From Flavobacterium sp. ACN2 (lineage in GTDB: Bacteria; Bacteroidota; Bacteroidia; Flavobacteriales; Flavobacteriaceae), in NCBI RefSeq assembly GCF_002303885.1, contig NZ_MRCM01000003.1, positions 302,063 to 366,062 of the forward strand: a DNA stretch of 64,000 nt. Reading direction: 5' to 3'. The position numbers and the translations under genes were made by a program. This document shows positions 1-9,210 of the stretch, piece after piece. The notes beneath the pieces are model-generated. The model saw only the letters and a program-made list of their open reading frames with translations. It made no database searches and had not been told where the DNA came from. Position 1 is the first letter of the stretch; each line of letters begins with the position of its first letter.

Positions 1-887
1 CTTGAAAAATACTTTCCAAAGTCCACTGTAATTGGCGTTGAATGATGCATGAAAACTCCGTAACCACGGCTGCTCATGTAAAACGGAATCGGTTTGTACA
101 TCGTTTCATTTTGGATTCCGTTAGCGTCATCCGTCCATAAAACTACTTTTTGTCCTCGTTTGTTGAATTGTGTGAATGATTCACCGCAACCAAATATTTT
201 TTCGTCTGGTTCTAAACTGAACGCCGCGCCCATACTTCTTGAATAATCACTATTTCTGCGAACGTAAGAAAACGGAAGCGTTGGTGTGTATGTGTTTTTA
301 AAATCAGTATCGTGAAGTGTGCTTGTCAGCAGTTTTCCTTTTTCATCGTAGATTTTTACGTGCCAAGGTTTTGTCAAGATTTCAACTCTTCCGTGTTTGC
401 TTGTATAACTGTGACCACCTTCAATTTTAGCATATTTCCATAATTCTGGGTGATTTGGTGCAACGCCGTCAATCAGCATTAGAGATTCCTTCTGCGGATG
501 AAATTGCGGGCCAGAAGTTGTTTTGATACGAACTGTTCGATCTGAAACAAACTGAATTTCGAATGGCAAAACAGGAGATTCTGCATATTCTGTTGTTGGA
601 AATTCGTTTGCTTTTTCCACATCTGGTTTCATCATCATGTTGTTGAAAGCCTGACGTGTTTTATAATTGTATCTCAAATATTTGATGGTTCCTTTTCCCG
701 TTGCGGGATCAAAAGAAGCCAATTCGTCTGCGAAATAAAAAGTATTCAGATAGTTCTGAAAATCTTTACTTATATCTATTGGAGCATTTAATACATCTGC
801 ATTTTGGATTTGAGCATTAGCATTTGGAACTGCCAAAAATCCAAACATAAGAGCAGAAAATAATGCGGTTAGTTTTGAGTTTTTCAT
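1..887 (-). CDS. GH31 family glycosidase (alpha-xylosidase-like), N-terminal part only
   Basis: The gene starts at the ATG read leftward from 887 and is open to the window edge, so about 295 residues are visible. Residues 1-26 form a Sec signal peptide ending in NANAQ. The rest matches the N-terminal beta-sandwich domain of GH31 enzymes: a GCGESF motif, then FNKRGQ, then MYKPIPFYMSS and FMHHSTP near the cut end. The catalytic barrel lies outside the window. This N-terminal pattern fits GH31 alpha-xylosidases best, but alpha-glucosidases share the domain, so the substrate is not settled. It is the most distal visible gene of the leftward SusC/SusD operon, 128 bp after the GH2 gene, with two palindromes in that gap. 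Probable role: periplasmic trimming of alpha-linked side chains from imported oligosaccharides. Confidence 0.82.
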   Translation of the reverse strand, partial: MKNSKLTALFSALMFGFLAVPNANAQIQNADVLNAPIDISKDFQNYLNTFYFADELASFDPATGKGTIKYLRYNYKTRQAFNNMMMKPDVEKANEFPTTEYAESPVLPFEIQFVSDRTVRIKTTSGPQFHPQKESLMLIDGVAPNHPELWKYAKIEGGHSYTSKHGRVEILTKPWHVKIYDEKGKLLTSTLHDTDFKNTYTPTLPFSYVRRNSDYSRSMGAAFSLEPDEKIFGCGESFTQFNKRGQKVVLWTDDANGIQNETMYKPIPFYMSSRGYGVFMHHSTPITVDFGKYFS

Positions 888-913
888 TGGTTAATAATGT
901 AGATGTTAGTTCT

Positions 914-940
914 CCTACAAGGTTTTCAAAACCTTGTAGG
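914..940. repeat. Perfect 27-bp palindrome, copy 1
   Basis: The element reads CCTACAAGGTTTT, one central base, then its exact reverse complement (13+1+13). A near-identical copy lies at 978-1004. Both sit between the GH2 and GH31 genes and outside coding sequence. This looks like a dispersed REP-like element; it could also fold in the polycistronic mRNA. Confidence 0.8.
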
Positions 941-977
941 TCTTTACTTTTTTTACTTATTTAAAATATTATATATA

Positions 978-1004
978 CCTACAAGGTTTTGAAAACCTTG
1001 CAGG
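978..1004. repeat. 27-bp palindrome, copy 2
   Basis: Same element as 914-940, with one arm mismatch (CAGG instead of TAGG at the end). It lies 11 bp beyond the GH2 stop codon, where a terminator or an mRNA-stabilising stem could also act, although no T-tract follows on the minus strand. Confidence 0.75.
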
Positions 1005-1015
1005 AACTTGACTTC

Positions 1016-3502
1016 TTATTCTGTTGTAATTACAATTGTAGCTTGTTTTAAGCCATTCGCTTTTGCGGTTAATTCTAATCTTCCAGATTGATCGCCAGAT
1101 TGTACAATAACCAAACATTTTCCAGCCAAAGCGGTGTGTTTATTTCCTTTATACGATTCGTGGCTAACTGGATCTCCGCTACAAACCCCAACGATTTTTC
1201 CATTTCCTTTTAAAGAGAAATTAATTTCGTTATTCGCATTTGGTGCAATCGTTCCTTTATCATCTAAAATATCAACTGTAATAAATGATAAATCGTTTTT
1301 ATCTGCTTTAATGGTACTTCTATCCGCAGTCAGTTTCAATTGAGATGGATTTCCAGCGGTTTTAATTTCTTTTTCTAAAACCACTTTTCCGTCTTTACGA
1401 GAAATGGCTTTTAAAGTTCCAGCTTCAAAAGGAATTCTCCACATTACGTGTAAATCGTCTCCTTTTTTACTTCTTTTTCCAACTGATTTTCCGTTTACAA
1501 AAAGTTCAACCTCATCGGCTTTATTGTAGTATGCCCAAACATCAACAGTTTGTCCTGGTTTCCAGTTCCAATGCGGAAAAATGTGCAAAACCGTTTTGTC
1601 TGTCCATTCGCTTTGGTACATATAATACACGTCTTTCGGGAAACCGGCTAAATCAACAATTCCGAAATAGGAACTTACCGATGGCCATTCGTAAGGTGTT
1701 GGTTCTCCAATATAATCGAAACCTGTCCAAACGTACATTCCTGCCAAGAAATCATGTTTTTTAATAATTTTCCAAGTCGCTTCATGCGTAGATCCCCAAG
1801 GCGTTTGCACCTGATCGTAAGCTGAAACAGTATTTCCAGGGTTTCCTTCTGTAAATTTAAGATCCCATCTTACTGGCCATTTTTTGATAGTATCTGAAAC
1901 GGCATCGTAATATCCTCTTGTCTGTAAACCTGAAGTGGTTTCAGTTGCAATGAAAGGAGTATTTGGGAAGTTCTTCAAATGATGTTCGAATGTTTGATGT
2001 GCATAATTGTATCCGATTAAATCTAAAACTCCAGATCCTGCAAGCGGATTAATCGATACCTCTTTTTTCTCAAATTGTAAAGTCACGGCATCAATATTCA
2101 TGTTTACTGGCGGATTCATTCCTGCAGTCAACGGACGTGTTTTATCGTATTGACGCGTAATTGCTGCCAATTCTTTAGCAATTTCAACACCCGTCTCACT
2201 CCATTGTTCTGGAATTTCATTTCCGATACTCCACATAAAAATACTCGCATGATTTCGGTCGCGCAACAATTGATCGATTAGATCTTGTTTGTGCCATTTG
2301 TCCCAATCGTTTCCGTAATCGTATTTGGTTTTCGTTTGCTTCCACATATCAAAAGCTTCATCCATGACAATGAAACCCATTTTATCGCAAAGTTCTAAAA
2401 GTTCTGTAGCAGGCGGATTATGAGAAGTTCTGATTCCGTTTACGCCCATTTCTTTCAAAATCTCCAACTGACGTTCGATGGCACGCGTGTTGATCGCAGA
2501 CCCCAACGGTCCTAAATCATGATGCATACAAACCCCTTTTATTTTGACTTGTTTTCCATTCAAAATAAAACCTTTGTTCAAATCGAATTTAAAATCTCTG
2601 ATTCCGAAAGTGGTTTTGTATTGATCGATGATTTTATCGTCAAGCGAAATTTCGGTAACTGCTGTGTATAGTTCTGGGTTTTCATCTGACCATAAAATCG
2701 GATTTTCAACTTCTGTCGATTGATTCAGCGTTTGGTTTTCGTTGGCGTTGATTGTTATATCTTGAGTAACGGATGTTACTTTTTTGTCTTCTTTAAAAAT
2801 AGTGGTTGTTACCGTTGCTTTTTTACTTGCTGCATATTGATTTTTAATTGTCGTTTCAATACTTACAGAAGCTTTTTCGGCCGTAACTTTTGGAGTTGTA
2901 ATATACGTTCCCCATTGTCCCACATGAAGTTTATCTGTGGTTTCGATCCAGACATTTCTAAAAATTCCTGAACCCGAATACCAGCGTGAATTGGGTTGTT
3001 TTGAATTGTCAACCTTAACAATGATTTCGTTGTTTTTGTCTCCGTAATTTAAATAAGGTGACATGTCATATTGAAAACCAATATATCCGTTTGGACGTTT
3101 TCCTAAATAATGACCGTTTATCCAGACTTCGCTGTTTCTGTAAACACCGTCAAAAGTGATTGAAGTAATTTTTGTGCTGTTTTCTGCAGCTACTTTGAAT
3201 GTTTTTTTGTACCAGCCCAAACCGCCATTTAGAGATCCTCCACCATAACCGCCAGGACTTTTTTCATCAAATTTTCCTTCGATGCTCCAATCGTGAGGGA
3301 CGTCTAAAGTTCTCCATTTTGTCGAAGTTCCAATAGTGTCTTTATCAGCAATACTGTCATTAAGATGAAAACTCCAATCTGCATTAAAAGAAACTTTTCG
3401 GTTTACAAATGCATCTTCTTTTTTTGCACAAGAATTCAAGAAAAGAACTCCGGCTGCAACTGCCCATAAACTTATGTTTTTTATGTTTTTAATAATATGC
3501 AT
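1016..3502 (-). CDS. GH2 family beta-galactosidase-type lipoprotein
   Basis: This 828-aa protein has a lipoprotein signal (LNSC, lipid-attached Cys at about residue 25). The GH2 architecture follows: jelly-roll sugar-binding domain (about 40-210), Ig-like domain (210-315), TIM barrel (315-610) and C-terminal Ig-like/DUF4982-type domains. The barrel has the RTSHNPP motif, the acid/base in WSIGNE (Glu429) and a probable nucleophile in ATETTSG (Glu521). GH2 also includes beta-glucuronidases and beta-mannosidases; the C-terminal domains and DEAFDMW/WTGFDYIGEP segments favour a beta-galactosidase. It is probably anchored in the periplasm or on the outer membrane, removing terminal beta-galactosyl units from oligosaccharides brought in by the SusC/SusD pair encoded upstream. 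The ATG at 3502 follows a 130-bp gap containing a hairpin. Confidence 0.88.
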   Translation of the reverse strand: MHIIKNIKNISLWAVAAGVLFLNSCAKKEDAFVNRKVSFNADWSFHLNDSIADKDTIGTSTKWRTLDVPHDWSIEGKFDEKSPGGYGGGSLNGGLGWYKKTFKVAAENSTKITSITFDGVYRNSEVWINGHYLGKRPNGYIGFQYDMSPYLNYGDKNNEIIVKVDNSKQPNSRWYSGSGIFRNVWIETTDKLHVGQWGTYITTPKVTAEKASVSIETTIKNQYAASKKATVTTTIFKEDKKVTSVTQDITINANENQTLNQSTEVENPILWSDENPELYTAVTEISLDDKIIDQYKTTFGIRDFKFDLNKGFILNGKQVKIKGVCMHHDLGPLGSAINTRAIERQLEILKEMGVNGIRTSHNPPATELLELCDKMGFIVMDEAFDMWKQTKTKYDYGNDWDKWHKQDLIDQLLRDRNHASIFMWSIGNEIPEQWSETGVEIAKELAAITRQYDKTRPLTAGMNPPVNMNIDAVTLQFEKKEVSINPLAGSGVLDLIGYNYAHQTFEHHLKNFPNTPFIATETTSGLQTRGYYDAVSDTIKKWPVRWDLKFTEGNPGNTVSAYDQVQTPWGSTHEATWKIIKKHDFLAGMYVWTGFDYIGEPTPYEWPSVSSYFGIVDLAGFPKDVYYMYQSEWTDKTVLHIFPHWNWKPGQTVDVWAYYNKADEVELFVNGKSVGKRSKKGDDLHVMWRIPFEAGTLKAISRKDGKVVLEKEIKTAGNPSQLKLTADRSTIKADKNDLSFITVDILDDKGTIAPNANNEINFSLKGNGKIVGVCSGDPVSHESYKGNKHTALAGKCLVIVQSGDQSGRLELTAKANGLKQATIVITTE

Positions 3503-3577
3503 GGGTACTTTTTTGTTTTTTGGAATTTGAAGATAGAAATAAAAATCGATTTCATTTATTCCTACCCAAAATAATTT

Positions 3578-3625
3578 AAGTCTCAGTCTTAAAGCACATT
3601 ATAAATGTATTTAAAACTGAGACTT
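3578..3625 (-). promoter_or_regulatory. Intercistronic hairpin between glycan-binding and GH2 genes
   Basis: A perfect 10-bp inverted repeat (AAGTCTCAGT and its complement) encloses a 28-nt AT-rich loop. There is no T-tract, so it is not a clear terminator. It may stabilise the susCD part of the transcript or reduce read-through into the enzyme genes; this role is inferred. Confidence 0.45.
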
Positions 3626-3639
3626 CAAAACTAACTAAC

Positions 3640-4509
3640 TTATGATTTTGGAACTAAATGATAGATCAAATAATCATTATCTGCTCTAATAGCTATAAAA
3701 CATAAACTTGTATCGGTAAGTTCAACAATTTTTACATTGGTAAAACTAAATGATGGACTAAAGTAACTTGGTTCATTTGGATGAAGCATTTCTGTTCCTC
3801 CGTTAAACGAAATTCTATCATTTGTTTCGCCAGTTGTAAGACTAAAATTGAATGTTCCTACTTTGGTTGTTTTTTGTGTGTTTCCTAAAGTTGGGTTGGT
3901 TTGTGTTACTGAAACATTATAACCTCCATTAAGATCAAATGTAATTTCTCCCCAATCTTTATTTTCTAGACCAGCCCAAGAAATATCAGATAGATTTGGC
4001 CACCAACCTGGTCCACTTACTTCTCTGTTTACATAACTAGGAGTGTTTCCAATAAATTCCAATGGAGCAGTCATATACAAAACCCAAGTTTTTCCAGCTT
4101 GTCCGTTGGTCAATTTTTCCCATCTTGGATCACTAAAGAAAGCATCATCATTCTCTGGAACGTCTACAGTTACTGGCGCAGCTTCTACAGATCCACCTCT
4201 AACAAATGCTGTGTAGTAAATAGTATACTTTCCTGCAAAAGGGAAATTTACTTTATCGTCACTTTTGTTAGAATGCCCAAGTTCATTTCCGTTTCCGTCA
4301 ACATATCTCCAAAATGGAATTACAGTTGGATCATCATTCTTTAAAACTACTTCATTCTTTTTTGCTGCATTTTGAGTTATCGAGAACTCAAGTGTTTCTG
4401 GCGTAAGCGTTACTGCCGGAAGGCTTTCACGATCCTCAGTTGCTTCACAAGAAAATAAAAACGAACTGATAGTTACAGCCGCTAATATTATATATAATAT
4501 ACGTTTCAT
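3640..4509 (-). CDS. Surface glycan-binding lipoprotein (SusE/SGBP position)
   Basis: This is a 289-aa protein when started at the ATG at 4509; an in-frame TTG at 4515 would add only two residues and is less likely. Residues 1-20 are a lipoprotein signal ending in FLFSC, with acidic and polar residues after the Cys, as expected for export to the cell surface. A PKD/Ig-like N-terminal region (about 30-115) is followed by a beta-rich domain with many Trp and aromatic residues (GPGWWPNLSD, SWAG), typical of glycan-binding platforms. I recognise no catalytic motif. It sits directly after susD (18-bp gap), the usual place for SusE/SusF or SGBP proteins, which bind the target glycan beside the SusCD complex. 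Assignment rests mainly on position, lipoprotein signal and composition. Confidence 0.72.
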   Translation of the reverse strand: MKRILYIILAAVTISSFLFSCEATEDRESLPAVTLTPETLEFSITQNAAKKNEVVLKNDDPTVIPFWRYVDGNGNELGHSNKSDDKVNFPFAGKYTIYYTAFVRGGSVEAAPVTVDVPENDDAFFSDPRWEKLTNGQAGKTWVLYMTAPLEFIGNTPSYVNREVSGPGWWPNLSDISWAGLENKDWGEITFDLNGGYNVSVTQTNPTLGNTQKTTKVGTFNFSLTTGETNDRISFNGGTEMLHPNEPSYFSPSFSFTNVKIVELTDTSLCFIAIRADNDYLIYHLVPKS

Positions 4510-4527
4510 AATCAATTTGTTTAAATG

Positions 4528-6108
4528 TTAATTCCAACCTGGATTTTGTTGAATAGTACCATTTGAAAGTACTATTTGCGACTGTGGCAATGCGAACCAA
4601 CCTAGAGTTTCTGGTCTAAAAGTAACTGCAAATTGAGAATCTCCAGTCGTGTTATCAATAGCGGATTTCATTGCTGGCATACCTTGTCTGATTAAATCAA
4701 AATAACGTAATCCTTCTAATGCCAATTCTAAACGACGCTCTTCCATAATAACCGCTTTAGTTACAGGAATTCTATGCGTAGTACTCTTGAAAGCACGATC
4801 ACGAACTCGGTCTAAATCTGCTTGTGCTAAAGCTGCATTTCCTTCCAAATTTAATTCGGCAGCCATTAATAAAACATCGGCAAAACGAATAATAGCATAA
4901 TCCTGATAGTTATCAATTTGGAAGTTTCCTCCATTTGCTTCAACAACTGCTGTTCCTGCCGCATTAGTAATTGGACAGTATTTTTTCCAAGAATATCCTG
5001 TGTATTGACGTTGTTCTCTAGCTTGTGGATCAAAATTTAAACCTTCACCAACATAATCAATAAATGATGCTGCTTTTCTACTATCGCCAGATTCATATGC
5101 TTGAACCAATTTTGGATTCACTGTTGCTCCTCCCCATCCTGTTGCATATTTTCCAATTGAACCTCCACGTGGTGCAATGTTTACTTGAAAACGGTTTCCT
5201 TCGTGAAGATCCCAATTTCCTTTACCTGAACCATTAAAACGAACAGCCCAAACCATTTCTGTATTATCTTCTCCAGCAAAGTTTTCGAAAGAAGCCGCTA
5301 ACCAAAGATTAGCAAAATCGGCAACTAGTCCGTGGCCACTGTTATTTACAGCATCATTGATATACGTTACAGCTTGTGCTTTGGTAACTACACCTGCTAA
5401 ATCTGCTTTGCTATAAGCTCCTGTGTAAAATAAAAATGTTCTAGCCAAATAAGCTTCTGCCGCCCATTTTGTAATACGTCCGTAGTTTGCATTTCCTGCT
5501 TGCGAGTAATTTTCAGGACCTAAGTTATCTGCTGCAAATTTTAAATCGTTTGCAATTAAAGCATAAGTAACTTCTGGCGCTTGTCTTGGCAATTCAAATT
5601 CGCTTGTGGTTACTGTATGGTCTAGCGGAACAATATCTCCAAACATTTTTGCCGCTTGGAAATGAAAGTGTGCTCTTAAGAAACGAGCTTCTGCTTCGTA
5701 ACGTGTTTTCAAAGCGGTATTAGATCCCCAGTTTACTTTGTCTAAGTTTTCTAATAAAACGTTAGCTCTATAAATACCAAGATAAGAGTTTGTCCATGTT
5801 AGAGCGTTCATATCTTTATCTGTAGTATATTGAAAGCGGTCCCATTGTAAATCTACTGTTGGATCTGCAATACCGAATCCTCCAAAACAGTTATCAGATG
5901 CTTGCTCACTTACGATCAATTGTGTACCGTAAGCTTCTCTTTGCAATACGTCATAAACTGCTACTAAACCTTCAAAAGCATCAGATGGAGTTTTATAGAA
6001 ATTCTCCGTTACTTTATCTGTATATGGTTCGTTTTCTAAAAAATCTTCCGAGCAAGAGCCTAAAACAAGTAAGCTTGAAAGAGCAAATAATTTTATATAT
6101 GTTTTCAT
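4528..6108 (-). CDS. SusD/RagB family outer-membrane nutrient-binding lipoprotein
   Basis: I take the ATG at 6108 (526 aa); a TTG three codons upstream is also open. The lipoprotein signal ends in VLGSC, followed by SEDFLENEP, the standard SusD start. An alpha-helical TPR-like fold is indicated by the Y-A-R/YLGIYRAN helices and a C-terminal RagB/SusD region with ERRLELALEGLRYFDLIRQG and a tail ending in QNPGWN. SusD proteins cap the extracellular face of the SusC channel and capture oligosaccharides. Its start lies 12 bp after the susC stop, so the two are cotranscribed and probably translationally linked. Confidence 0.96.
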   Translation of the reverse strand: MKTYIKLFALSSLLVLGSCSEDFLENEPYTDKVTENFYKTPSDAFEGLVAVYDVLQREAYGTQLIVSEQASDNCFGGFGIADPTVDLQWDRFQYTTDKDMNALTWTNSYLGIYRANVLLENLDKVNWGSNTALKTRYEAEARFLRAHFHFQAAKMFGDIVPLDHTVTTSEFELPRQAPEVTYALIANDLKFAADNLGPENYSQAGNANYGRITKWAAEAYLARTFLFYTGAYSKADLAGVVTKAQAVTYINDAVNNSGHGLVADFANLWLAASFENFAGEDNTEMVWAVRFNGSGKGNWDLHEGNRFQVNIAPRGGSIGKYATGWGGATVNPKLVQAYESGDSRKAASFIDYVGEGLNFDPQAREQRQYTGYSWKKYCPITNAAGTAVVEANGGNFQIDNYQDYAIIRFADVLLMAAELNLEGNAALAQADLDRVRDRAFKSTTHRIPVTKAVIMEERRLELALEGLRYFDLIRQGMPAMKSAIDNTTGDSQFAVTFRPETLGWFALPQSQIVLSNGTIQQNPGWN

Positions 6109-6120
6109 CGTTTTCAAAAA

Positions 6121-9100
6121 TTAAAAGTTAACATTCAGACCCATTAAATAGGTTCTTGGCTGAGGATAATATCCAACATCAATACCTTTAGCCCAAGACT
6201 GATTTACGTTTCCGAAACCAATTTCTGGATCCATTCCTTTGTACTTTGTGAATGTATAAATGTTATTTCCTGCAACATACAATCTGAATTTGCTGAAGAA
6301 ACTAAGTTTTGTTGTCAGCTTTGTTAAATCACATCCGATTGTAGCATTTTTAATTCTGAAGAAATCTGAGTCCTGAATATACAAATCAGAGAATTTAGTA
6401 TAGTTACCATTATCATCTGTTCCGTATGTAACTCTCGGAATTCTGTTAGAAGTTCCTTCAGTTGTCCATCTTCCTAACACCTCTGTAGTGTTGTTTGTGT
6501 ACGCACGAGTATAATCGTGAACTCCAAAAACGTTTTGTCCTCCAGCGATACCGTAAGTATTAATAGAGAAATCAAAAGCTTTGTATGATAATTCTAAGTT
6601 AACCCCGTAATTAATATCTGGATTTGGATCACCAATTTGAGTTTTATCGTTTGCATCGATTTTTCCGTCACCGTTTAAGTCTACGAAACGAACGTCTCCT
6701 GGCTGTGCATTTGGCTGAACACCTGCTGCAACTTCAGTAGCATTTTGGAAAATTCCGTCTGTTTTTAATCCGTAGAAATAGCCCATTGGTTTTCCAACCT
6801 CAACACGGTTCATTTCGTCTAGACCTTGAAATAAAACGTTTGATTCTCCGTGAATGATTCCTTCGTTGTTAGCAATTTTCAACACTTCATTTTGGTTACG
6901 AGAAAGGTTTGCATTGATAGCAAAATTCCAGTCTTTTCCAAAACGTGTACGGTAAGATAAACCAATTTCAAAACCTTTATTGCTTACGTCTCCACCATTA
7001 ATGTAAGGTGCAGTTGCTCCAGCATAAGTTGGGATAGAGGCCAATACTAACCAATCTTTGGTTTTCTTGTCGTAGTAATCAAAAGTCAAAGTAAAGTTGG
7101 TGAACAACGTAGCATCAAAACCTAAATCTAACTGCTCAGAAGTTTCCCATTTTAAGTTACGGTTTGCTAATTGGTCTGGGCTTGAACCTACTAAAAGGGT
7201 TTCGTCACCAGTTCCAAAATGATATGTTTTATCTGTAGAATTTACAGTTGACATATAAGCAAATCTTCTAGCAAATTGGTCGTTACCATTTTGTCCCCAG
7301 CTTGCTCTTAATTTGAATGTATTTAAAACTTTATTTTCTTTGAAGAAAGCTTCTTTATCTAAATTCCATCCTGCAGAGAACGATGGGAAAATAGCATATT
7401 TGTTATCTGGACCAAATTCTGATGAACCGTCACGACGAACTGTTGCAGAGAATAAGTATTTATTGTTGTAATCATACAATAAACGTCCGAAGTAAGACTG
7501 AATCGCATAATCTTTACGATTTCCTTTTACCACATTTGATGTCGGATCTTTTGCATTATCTAAATAAGCGTGCTCGAAATCATCAAAAATTAAGTTTCTT
7601 CCTTGCCCTTCCATATAATCAGAAGTATTCTTTTTAGCAGAAGTACCCACTAACACATCAAAATTATGAGAATCAGCAATGTTAAATTTGTATTGAAGTG
7701 TGTTTTCAAAAATCCATCCTAACGATTTTGTTGCGCTTTGAGTTACGCTAGAAACTGTATTATTATCATTTGAAGAAAGCGAATAAACTGGTCTGAAAGA
7801 ACGGTAATTGCTATCTGTCATATCAACACCATAACTAGTTCTGAAAGTAAAGTTTTTTGCAAATTTTAATTCCGCAAAAATGTTACCTACATAACGATTT
7901 GTTTTAGTCTGATTAAAGTTGTTATAGTATAAAGATCCAACTGGGTTACTAATATCTTGAGAAATAATAGAACGTGCAAAATCTCCATTTTCGTCATAAG
8001 CCTGATCAATTGGAGCTGCATTTAAGAAAGCTCTAATTGCGTTGCTGTAGATACCATCATCTGCAACACCACTAGACTTGATGTTTGATAAAGTGAAGTT
8101 TTCACCAATTTTCAAATATCCTTTAATAACTTCAGAAGTCGAGTTTACTGAAAAAGTAACACGATCGTATTGAGATTGGTTAGTAGATCCTCCAATCATA
8201 CCTTCTTGTCCGTAGTAAGATAAACCAGTTGCAATGGTAGATTTTTCGTCACCTCCAGTAATCAAAAGGGAGTGATTTTGTTTCATTGCGCCTTCGTTAA
8301 ATAAATCTTTCTGCCAATCATGATCAGGAAATGCAGCAATTTGCTCTTTAGTATATAATGGCGCATATCCAGAATTTACACGAGCCTCATTCATTATTGT
8401 TGTATACTCTTGTGTATTCATCAAATCCAGTTTTTTAGCAATCTGCTGAAAACCTGTATAAGAACTGAAAGACACATTCATTTTACCATCTTTTCCTTTT
8501 TTTGTTGTAACCAAGATAACTCCGTTTGCGGCTCTTGCTCCGTAGATAGAAGCTGCAGAAGCATCTTTCAAAACGTCAACCCTTTCAATTACCGAAGGAT
8601 CAAGGTATCCAATTCCATTATCCACTACTACACCATCAACCACATAAAGCGGATCACTGTTTCCTGCTGTACCTGCTCCACGAATATTTACCACCATATT
8701 CGCACCTGGCTGTCCAGAAGATGAAGTTACCGAAACCCCAGAAGCTTGACCTTGTAAAGCATTTACAACATCAAGACTCGCAACCTGCTGAATGTCTTTT
8801 CCAGACACCAAAGAAGTTGCCGCAGTATTTACTTTCTTCTTTTGAGTACCGTAACCGATTACTACAATTTCTTTAAGTTCTGAAGTTTCTGGATTCAAAA
8901 CGACATTGATAACTTTTTGAGTTCCAACCGTAATATTCTGCGATTTGAAACCTACAAAAGTGATTACCAAAACATCTCCTGTTTTAGCCTCCACTTTATA
9001 TTTTCCATCAAAATCGGTAACAGTACTCGATTTTGTTCCCTGTACTTGTACAGTTGCTCCTGGAACTCCAAATCCGTCTTCGGAAGAGGTAATTGTCCCA

Positions 9101-9210
9101 CTTACAGTTTTGGATTCTTGAGCAAATCCAAACTGCATCATAAATACGCTAAGCAGCACCGCCATAAAATATGGAAGCTTTGTTGTTTTAATACAATTTT
9201 TGCTTTTCAT
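6121..9210 (-). CDS. SusC/RagA family TonB-linked outer-membrane transporter
   Basis: This 1029-aa protein has a signal peptide (MQFGFAQ cleavage region), a carboxypeptidase-regulatory-like beta-sandwich (about 35-112), a plug domain starting near EIVVIGYGTQKKK (the conserved SusC motif) and a 22-strand beta-barrel with the typical late motifs (GDVRFVDLNGDGKIDANDKTQIGDPNPD). It ends in an aromatic residue (Phe), as outer-membrane barrels do. The family imports oligosaccharides across the outer membrane, powered by TonB-ExbBD. It is the first gene of the operon. The upstream gap is long (612 bp) and no perfect TTG-N19-TAnnTTTG promoter is visible, so the gene may depend on an activator or use a weak promoter. 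Confidence 0.97.
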   Translation of the reverse strand: MKSKNCIKTTKLPYFMAVLLSVFMMQFGFAQESKTVSGTITSSEDGFGVPGATVQVQGTKSSTVTDFDGKYKVEAKTGDVLVITFVGFKSQNITVGTQKVINVVLNPETSELKEIVVIGYGTQKKKVNTAATSLVSGKDIQQVASLDVVNALQGQASGVSVTSSSGQPGANMVVNIRGAGTAGNSDPLYVVDGVVVDNGIGYLDPSVIERVDVLKDASAASIYGARAANGVILVTTKKGKDGKMNVSFSSYTGFQQIAKKLDLMNTQEYTTIMNEARVNSGYAPLYTKEQIAAFPDHDWQKDLFNEGAMKQNHSLLITGGDEKSTIATGLSYYGQEGMIGGSTNQSQYDRVTFSVNSTSEVIKGYLKIGENFTLSNIKSSGVADDGIYSNAIRAFLNAAPIDQAYDENGDFARSIISQDISNPVGSLYYNNFNQTKTNRYVGNIFAELKFAKNFTFRTSYGVDMTDSNYRSFRPVYSLSSNDNNTVSSVTQSATKSLGWIFENTLQYKFNIADSHNFDVLVGTSAKKNTSDYMEGQGRNLIFDDFEHAYLDNAKDPTSNVVKGNRKDYAIQSYFGRLLYDYNNKYLFSATVRRDGSSEFGPDNKYAIFPSFSAGWNLDKEAFFKENKVLNTFKLRASWGQNGNDQFARRFAYMSTVNSTDKTYHFGTGDETLLVGSSPDQLANRNLKWETSEQLDLGFDATLFTNFTLTFDYYDKKTKDWLVLASIPTYAGATAPYINGGDVSNKGFEIGLSYRTRFGKDWNFAINANLSRNQNEVLKIANNEGIIHGESNVLFQGLDEMNRVEVGKPMGYFYGLKTDGIFQNATEVAAGVQPNAQPGDVRFVDLNGDGKIDANDKTQIGDPNPDINYGVNLELSYKAFDFSINTYGIAGGQNVFGVHDYTRAYTNNTTEVLGRWTTEGTSNRIPRVTYGTDDNGNYTKFSDLYIQDSDFFRIKNATIGCDLTKLTTKLSFFSKFRLYVAGNNIYTFTKYKGMDPEIGFGNVNQSWAKGIDVGYYPQPRTYLMGLNVNF

